64,000 nucleotides of DNA from Chrysoporthe austroafricana (Eukaryota > Ascomycota > Sordariomycetes > Diaporthales > Cryphonectriaceae): contig JYIP02000002.1 of NCBI GenBank assembly GCA_001051155.2, positions 131,583 to 195,582 of the forward strand. The letters are read 5' to 3'. Under the pieces are notes generated by a model that was given only the letters and a program-made list of their open reading frames with translations, was not told where the DNA came from and did no database searches. Below, piece after piece: positions 57,647 to 64,000 of the stretch (positions within the stretch are counted from its first letter, which is position 1; every line of letters begins with the position of its first letter). The translations under genes and the position numbers were made by a program.

Positions 57647-58408
57647 GGTGCGCGGTGTCCTGGGGCCCGGCGCGAGGCCGATCCGGGAAGGCTAGAGGGC
57701 ATCTGTATATCCATCTTGCTGTTCGACACTGTAAAATTCAAGAGCACGAAAAAATTAAAAGAAATGAAAAGCGTCAGTCCAATACCTGTCACTACTCTAG
57801 ACGTGACGCTCTGTGCCATCCGTCGCTCTCTACATCTCGCACACACAGATACATATATACATACATGTGAAAGACGAAAAAATAGAAAAGAAAAAGAAAA
57901 GAAAAGAAATAACTAAATATCCATGTTTCTGGAAGAGCAGCCATGAAGACGAGGGAAAAGATAGGACGCCGATCGCCGGGCCCGGTCAAGGGCCGAGGTA
58001 AGGAGGACAGGACCGGTGCTGTGCCCTCCGGCGTCTCCACCGCGCCGTCGCGTGGAGCCGCGCGGCAGGCATTACGTTCCGGGTGCTGTCCCGCGTCTTG
58101 GGAGTGGGGGGGAGGTGGCTTGGTGGGCGCTCCCTCTTCCCACCTCATCCCACTACAACAACACCCTCTCCATCTCCATCTCCATCTCCAGGCCGTGCTT
58201 GCGCGGCGTCGTCTCCCCCACCCACCACCACTGCCGCGTTGTGAATGCGACTGCCCAGACCTGCCCCCTCTCACCGGCCCTGACGACCAAGGCGTGCCTG
58301 CGACGACCTCGAGGACTTGCCGAGTCCCTGGTCATGCGCGCTTGGCGATAACAACACGACCGCCCCCGCCCCCGCCCCCCACCAGCTGATCCCGAAGCGC
58401 CTCCCCAG
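57647..58408. other. Spacer between uL10m and membrane protein gene
   Basis: uL10m 3' region and promoter/leader of the next gene. A-rich tract with GAAAA repeats at 57875-57920 and CTCCAT hexamers at 58168-58190. No gene. Confidence 0.5.
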
Positions 58409-59196
58409 ATGTTCGCGCCCTACCAGGCCGACCCGCCCGAGGCCTCTCGCTCGCCCGACATCGCCTCCCCGCGCGCGTCCCTCGAGCGCCGGCCCTTCTC
58501 CCCTGCCAGCTACCAGAAGCGGTCGAACCAGGCGAGCCCCCCGCCCCTCCAGCACCCCCAGCCGCAGCGCAGCTGGCAGGCCACCGGCTACAACATCGCC
58601 CCGAGTCCGAGCTACCAGAGCCCCGCGCTGGCGGCCTCGAGGCCCGGCGGCGGCGGCGCGGGGGCCGGCGGCGGCGGCGCGGACGGCTACTTTGGGCACA
58701 TAGGCAGCGGGTTCGCCGCGGACAGGGAGGGCATCAACGAGTTCGACACGAGCCTGGGCATCCGGCTGGACTACGAGGCGTGCCTGGCCTATCTGGCGCT
58801 GCCGCCGCTGGGCGCCATTATATTGCTGATCCTGGAGAGGAAGAGCGACTACGTGCGGTAAGTCGGCGTGCCCCCTTCTCCCTCCCCGCCTCGGGCTTCC
58901 GAGCGAGGAGGTCTCTCGACACTGCCATGGCGCCACCGCTGCCCGCAGGGATCGGGGGTTCGGGCTGACGTGATAGCAGGTTCCACGCGTGGCAGTCGGC
59001 GCTGCTCTTCACGGTAGTCTTCATCGTGCACCTCGTCTTCTCGTGGTCGACGTTCTTCGGCTGGCTCTTCTTCCTCTGCGACCTCGGCCTGATCGCATTC
59101 CTGACCGTGAGGGCGTACCGCGATGCCGACATGCTGGACCGGTTCGAGGTGCCGTTCTTCGGCCAGATCGCGAGCAGGTTCCTGGACGACGAGTAG
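58409..59196 (+). CDS. Small multispan membrane protein (UPF0132/DUF4870-like)
   Basis: Two exons, 58409-58857 and 58980-59196, give 221 residues. The N-terminal half is a Pro/Ser/Gly-rich cytosolic tail (SPASYQKRSNQASPPPLQ, then a Gly/Ala run near 58640-58680). It is followed by TSLGIRLDYEACLAYLALPP and at least three membrane spans (PPLGAIILLILE; ALLFTVVFIVHLVF; FFGWLFFLCDLGLIAFLTV) with the family signature RFHAWQSALLF formed across the intron. The end, DADMLDRFEVPFFGQIASRF, is conserved in fungal relatives as I recall them. Function is unknown; bacterial and plastid relatives are Tic20-like. The start is the first Met of the open frame. Confidence 0.78.
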
Positions 59197-61977
59197 CAGG
59201 GACAGGGCGGAAGGAGAAGGAAGGCGTTGTGGTGATGAGAGCGTTTCAAGGGCGATTTTAGGGGAAAGGGGGGTGCCATACAGGCTAGTCGGAGCTAAAT
59301 TTTGACGGGGACAGGTGTTTGATCGTCGGGCTGTCTTCCTCTTCTTCATGATACCATACTTTGGCGTTCGAGCTGTGGATTTAATTCGAGCGGACTTCTG
59401 AGCTCTCTGATGATGGGTCACGATCAGATTGACAGTGCAGTGAGTGCCATGCGTGTTGAGAGAGGGGGTAGCTAGGCTTGCGCCTCCACCTGCGCCTGAA
59501 GCCACCGACAGGCATTCCACGGCAAGTCTTGTTCATATACCTGACTACAGCATTTGACCAACTCGTGATTCTCCGCCATCAACAAGTCCTTCACTCTTCT
59601 CTGCTGTGGTCGCTGGTGGTATTATTATAGCCGCGTAATACCGTGTACGAAGAATGTCTGACGCTTCAGTCTTCAGGGCCCCACGGTTGTAGATACGTCT
59701 AGGCGCTAGGGATTACGACGTCGGCTTGAACCGCCGGCCTCAGCTTAGTTATTGGTCCATGGACTTGTTGTATTCCGCGTAAGTGAGGGCTGGGGCTAGT
59801 TACACCTTCCACATGATCTTGATCCACGGGGACGAGGAATCCGAAGGAGGCAACCGCAAGACTGCGTGTCGTTCAACTGTTCGACGTCGATTGAAGGGAT
59901 GACTGATAGAGAAAAAGTGGATTTTAGGCCTAACAGTCTGCTCGATCGTACTGCGAACGTTTGCAAATGACCACGAGGCCGCAAGGCTGAGGCTGCGCGG
60001 CGGTTTGGTGTCGGATATTCCCACACCCTAGAGGGTTAGAATTCTAGGACTATTTACTATTTTCAACGTTCCCGCTTCTTATTCTCGATTGAGATACTAA
60101 GGTAGAAAACAACTAGCTACTTATGACCCCAATTTACTTGTAATGCTGCATAGCAAAGGATCGAAGCTGCAGAGGCAGACATGCGGAAAACAGGTAGTCA
60201 GCCAACGAGGCCGCCATAAGAATAATTTTGCTATGAAAGAGTAAGTCCACCTATCGTGTTTCTCTTCTCACACATCAACAAGTCTCGCCGCTTTTTCCAC
60301 ACACCGAATCTACTTCGTTTCATAGTCGGCCTGGATATCTTCGAAATCCAGCTTCGTTCTTGAACAATACCTATCATTTTGATAGGACCGAACTCAAAGG
60401 CGAGCGCACAGTCTCCTCCAGAAGTATCAAGGCCAAACTCTGACTGACCTTGTGCCTATTACCGAAGAGATACGTGTGTAATGCAAGCGATTTTGGTAAA
60501 TATTTCGCAAGCGAGTGCTGAAACAAACCAGGCTTCGTGAAAGCATATGTTCAGTCTGACTATATCACGCCTCTAACTTGACATCGGTAGTCCTGCCATT
60601 CAAATGCTCGTTCTGAATCCTGTTGACTCGAACTTAGAGCTGAGAAGCTTGATTTTGCAATATCAAGGGATCCGCTGAAGAATGCCTTTCGCTGCGCAAA
60701 AATCGGCATCGTGTGCTAGCCCAGTTCACCATGCAACACAACACATGATTGGAAAATTCAACCCAATTCCAGGAGAAATCAACAGGTATGCACCGAGACT
60801 CGATCTGAAAGAACTAATGTGTCAGGCCCCACCGAGCCAGAGTGCATGTTCTGGATTCCAACAGGTCTCTGAACACAGGATTATCGTTGCGCTCAGAAAC
60901 AGTTGTATTCCAATCATCCAAAACAATCCTGAAACCGATATTTGGTCCACACTAATGAATTTGCCATGGAGGATGTAGGTCGAGGGCGAAATTGGCTGCT
61001 TGAAAAAGCTGTGAGGGTGTGAGCTGCTCCCAAGCCGCGCAGTCGTAGATCAATTGCAAAAGGACCAGTGAGCCTATCCTTCATCCCGGTCCTATCGCCA
61101 TGCCCTCGTTTTCCTAGCCTTATATTCCCTCCTAACTCCCAGGTTTGAGTATAGGATTGACTTGCCAGCTAGCCACTTTGGCTGGTCACGCTGGCATTGT
61201 TCCTGAGCACAGCCCTCGTGTGGCGGCGCCCTGGCTCTGGCCCAGACATTTGAATATATGCCCTGACATTTGTATAGGAGGTACCGGATGCAAGATGACT
61301 TCAGCAAATTTCATTATTGGCTGCTCAGCCTATACAAGTACCGCCGATTATCGAAAAAGCTTTTCTGCATACCAAGAAAAGTAGGAGATTAATTGGAATA
61401 GCGATGTCTTCTATCAGCTCTACAGGAGAAAAGTTGCTATCAGGTCTGTGGACGTTCCATTCTCGTTCGTCCTGCTAGTCATTTCCAATATTGATTAGGA
61501 AGGCAGGTCGGAGAAGGTAGTAGATAGGATGCCAGAGCCCACAGTTCACCCGCATTTAATATTGAATCTATCGTGCTCCATGAGCTCAATCAGGAATCTT
61601 CAGGGCTTACTCCGGATATGAAAGGTGCTTCCTTGGTATTACCTTTGGATGTCGCGCCCCAGACATTTGGTCTGGCACCTCTTGGTCCGAATTGGTGGGG
61701 ACGGGGGCTGCAGGCAACATGAAAGACTCCGGCCTCGAACTCCCAAGTCTGCCAGGTTCCCGCTTTGAAAGAGACACCTGTCGCCCGTCGGCAGTTGCAT
61801 TTGTATGCAGGTCCCTGGGGGGGGGGGCGCGTTCAAGGCTGAGCATTCTGACCACAGGCTCGCTCTCTCGGCCCTGTCTACTCCAATAACCGTACGAACC
61901 ATGCGAGCGTCCACACAGCAGCAGAAAACTCTGTAGGCACAGGCAAACCAACAGGTCTTCTATTACTATAGTCATAG
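59197..61977. other. AT-richer gene-free region
   Basis: Composition shifts to noticeably lower GC after about 59.3 kb. Only short frames occur, none with a recognisable domain. A G run of 10 lies at 61818-61827. It could be old transposon or decayed gene DNA, but I found no terminal repeats or transposase motifs. Confidence 0.45.
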
Positions 61978-62722
61978 CTAATCCGATGTTGTGGAGCTAA
62001 AGTCATCAGGGGAGGGCTCCCTAATATGTTTGTTATCACCAATGTTGAGTTCTGCAGCCTTCCTCTTAATGCCCAATCTTTCTGGCTCGTAGTCTTGATG
62101 TTCAGGATCGACAGGCTCAGGATCATCCCATGGGATAAGCTTGTGTTGACCTGTACTCACAATGCCCCGTATTTGTGATAACAGCCGTGAATCCTCCTGA
62201 GCCCTCAGCTTGATCACGCTAACGTTGGTCTTCATGCGGTTGACCTCGTTCTCTGCCCTGCGAGCGCGTTTGGACCAATAATCGGGGGACTTTTTCCAGC
62301 GTTCAGCCGCCGCCTTAGCCTGAGCTTCTGCTTGGAGCTTCCGCTTGGAGCTTCCGCTCGTATTGCTTATTCATCAAGTCTAATCGTGTCTCGAGTCTCT
62401 TAATCCGCGCTTTCTCTGAGTCAACTCAAGAATGTGCCTCAGATAATTCTGCGGAAGGATTCATGAAAAGCGGAAAAGTGGGTGGCGTTCCTAGGGCTTC
62501 GTTACAGGAAGGGCAAGTGATTGCAGAATGATGCTTAATGCAATCGCTATGGTATACGTGCCCTATCAAACGCATTAGTATAATATAGTATGCGGAAAGA
62601 AAGACGAAAATGAGATTCACAGGTTGCAACTTGCCACAAGGATTCGTTGTGCGCAATGGGCATCGAATTGAGTGAGGCTCCAAGCAAATCCCACATTATA
62701 TGGTAGTGATTTGGAAAGCCAT
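61978..62722 (-). pseudogene. RING-H2 / coiled-coil protein pseudogene
   Basis: Decayed gene for a RING-finger, probable E3 ubiquitin-ligase-type protein. From an ATG at 62722 the frame reads MAFQITTI, then TAA (62698-62696), then CGICLEPHSIRCPL and NPCG. A 72-nt intron with a GC donor (GCAAGT at 62634) and TAG acceptor (62563) joins this to HVYHSDCIKHH and CPSC, giving a canonical CX2C...CXHX2HX2C...CX2C RING-H2 order. A second stop, TGA, lies at 62428-62426. The coiled-coil part (EKARIKRLETRLDLMNKQYE) then loses frame at a perfect 13-bp tandem duplication (62331-62356), after which EAQAKAAAERWKKSPDYWSKRA continues in another frame to the stop at 61978. It has three independent lesions, so it should not make the full protein. 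Confidence 0.8.
62331..62356. repeat. 13-bp perfect tandem duplication causing a frameshift
   Basis: CTTGGAGCTTCCG occurs twice back to back inside the RING pseudogene. Removing one copy would bring the coiled-coil halves into one frame, so the duplication is a recent lesion in an otherwise readable segment. Confidence 0.85.
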
Positions 62723-64000
62723 GATTGGGTAGGAAGCAGCTTTCGAACAGAATGTATAACCAGGCAAGGAGGCAGGCAGAAGGTTGCCGGGAAGGAGACG
62801 AGGGTAGAACGTATTCAATCGGGATTTTACAGTTCTGGGGTGCAGGCCCATTGGCTCAATTATATACGAAAGAGGAAGAGGGCTGTGTTACTGCTAGAGT
62901 CGAAGCCGGGGTGGTTCTCTGGAGAGCACATACCACAGTACTCTCAGCGATTCAGAAAGTGACGTTGGGCCAAGGCAGGATTGTCCTCTCTCTGCACATC
63001 TGCTTCTTCTTGGCGTGTAGGAGATGGCTGGGTTCTTTTTGTTTGCTTCTTTCTTGCATCTGATCAGGCTTCCTCATCTGCTTAATATTACAATTGCAGA
63101 ACATGCCAAACTGCCCCGAGGCTTGTAAGCATGTGTTCATCCCATCGATCAAGCGTGTATTGTTTAGACTTGTATCACAGTAGTCGTGGGTTCTGGGTTC
63201 CAGCTGTCTGCAGGCAAGGACAGCTAGCTAGAGTTCTGTCTATCGTCTGGCGGCAAATGGATGGTAGGGCGCATGATACGAAGCAGCAGAAAGGGAGAGC
63301 CTTAGTAGCTTGTGGTGGTGGCTAGTTGCCGTCGTGGGTGTGGTGGGTCGCGCGAGACGCTAGTAATTAGCTTGTCTGGCCTGAATATTATGTTCGCTAT
63401 TCCGCATCTAGTATTGATAACTGATTCTGGGCATTCATGTCATGTAGGCAAGATCGCCACCATTGGCATTCCTATGCTTGAAAGAGGGGATCGAGGGGTG
63501 TTCGGCGTAACGTTGCGTCCGTTCGTCTGCAGATACTCAATCACCGCGGATAACGTCTTGAAGGGCCAAATGGCACAAGATTCTCGGAAAGCCTCTGGGA
63601 CCACCTCATGTATTGGGAACTTCTCGCGATGATTTGCATTCTAATTTGATCTCGACTCTCTTTTCCACAAAACCGATCGGGGGGGTACTTTTGCCCCATG
63701 CGACAGAGTGGGTGGATCAAACTACGGTGCAAATGATCAAGTTGCTCTGAAACTTCTTGCAGCACTTACTATGGTATGAGCAAGAAGGGACAAGTTGACC
63801 CATATTTGGTGACAATCATGCATGCATGGCATGTATCAACTCCTCAACTCTATTTACCCCTTCTAATATATCATTTGCCTCTATTTATCACTGCTGATAT
63901 GTCCTTTGTTTTGGCTTGCACCTGCCGGGCTGCTTTCGATCAAACATGTTTGCTCTTTCGTCTTCATGCTCCATTATCACAACATGCACATGGACACTTC
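62723..64000. other. AT-richer right end
   Basis: No supported gene. Short frames only. An ATATAATTG motif near 62858-62866 (minus strand) followed by AT-rich DNA made me consider an LTR remnant, but no paired repeats are present in the window. Confidence 0.4.

Noticed and set aside
62850..63300. Possible LTR retrotransposon remnant
   Set aside because: TATA-like motif and AT-rich context only; no paired terminal repeats, primer-binding site or reverse-transcriptase motif in the window.

Overview
The window reads as nuclear DNA of a filamentous ascomycete (Pezizomycotina, most likely a GC-rich Sordariomycete). The evidence is split genes with short GT-AG introns (56 to about 230 nt), GTRAGT donors and CTNAC-like branch sites, and families typical of these fungi: a Zn(II)2Cys6 regulator, UPF0643, Ish1/Msc1 repeats and a trifunctional tRNA ligase. 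I rebuilt exon structures by joining reading frames across splice sites. Twenty-one protein genes (one cut by the left edge, two of them weak predictions) and one clear pseudogene are listed.

Layout. 1-11.2 kb: the 3' part of an ACOT9-like acyl-CoA thioesterase (+), an MTHFS-like folate protein (-), an MFS transporter (+), Rrp1/Nop52 (+) and a sphingoid long-chain-base kinase (-). 11.2-17.8 kb: a repeat-rich spacer, MIX23 (+) and the NatA subunit NAA15 (+). 17.8-26 kb: an 8-kb gene-free, low-complexity stretch. 26-29.5 kb: a Zn2Cys6 transcription factor (+) whose zinc-cluster exons are split by a 1.07-kb intron. 30.3-49.4 kb: a long run of minus-strand genes: D-2-hydroxyacid dehydrogenase, S-adenosylhomocysteinase, eIF3h, UPF0643, a mitochondrial S-adenosylmethionine carrier, a PEBP, two hypothetical genes and an Ish1/Msc1-type repeat protein. 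51.6-59.2 kb: tRNA ligase (+), anthranilate phosphoribosyltransferase (-), mitochondrial uL10m (+) and a small membrane protein (+). 59.2-64 kb: AT-richer DNA with no intact gene but a decayed RING-H2 gene.

Most genes are housekeeping: translation and tRNA splicing, rRNA processing, N-terminal acetylation, methyl-cycle turnover, tryptophan and sphingolipid metabolism, and mitochondrial import. There is no sign of a metabolic cluster, virus or intact transposon. The genes are not an operon and their order is probably incidental, although S-adenosylhomocysteinase and the mitochondrial SAM carrier lie within 10 kb of each other.

The most notable non-coding or structural signals are: three palindromes spaced exactly 42 bp apart just upstream of a hypothetical gene (45.4 kb); two perfect 20-bp palindromes in the TRP4/uL10m divergent promoter, one resembling paired Gcn4/CPC1 half-sites; a 13-nt terminal exon that completes the NAD-binding tail of S-adenosylhomocysteinase; the RING pseudogene, with two stops, a 13-bp frameshifting duplication and a GC-AG intron; and two single-N positions inside long homopolymers that look like sequencing or assembly weak points.
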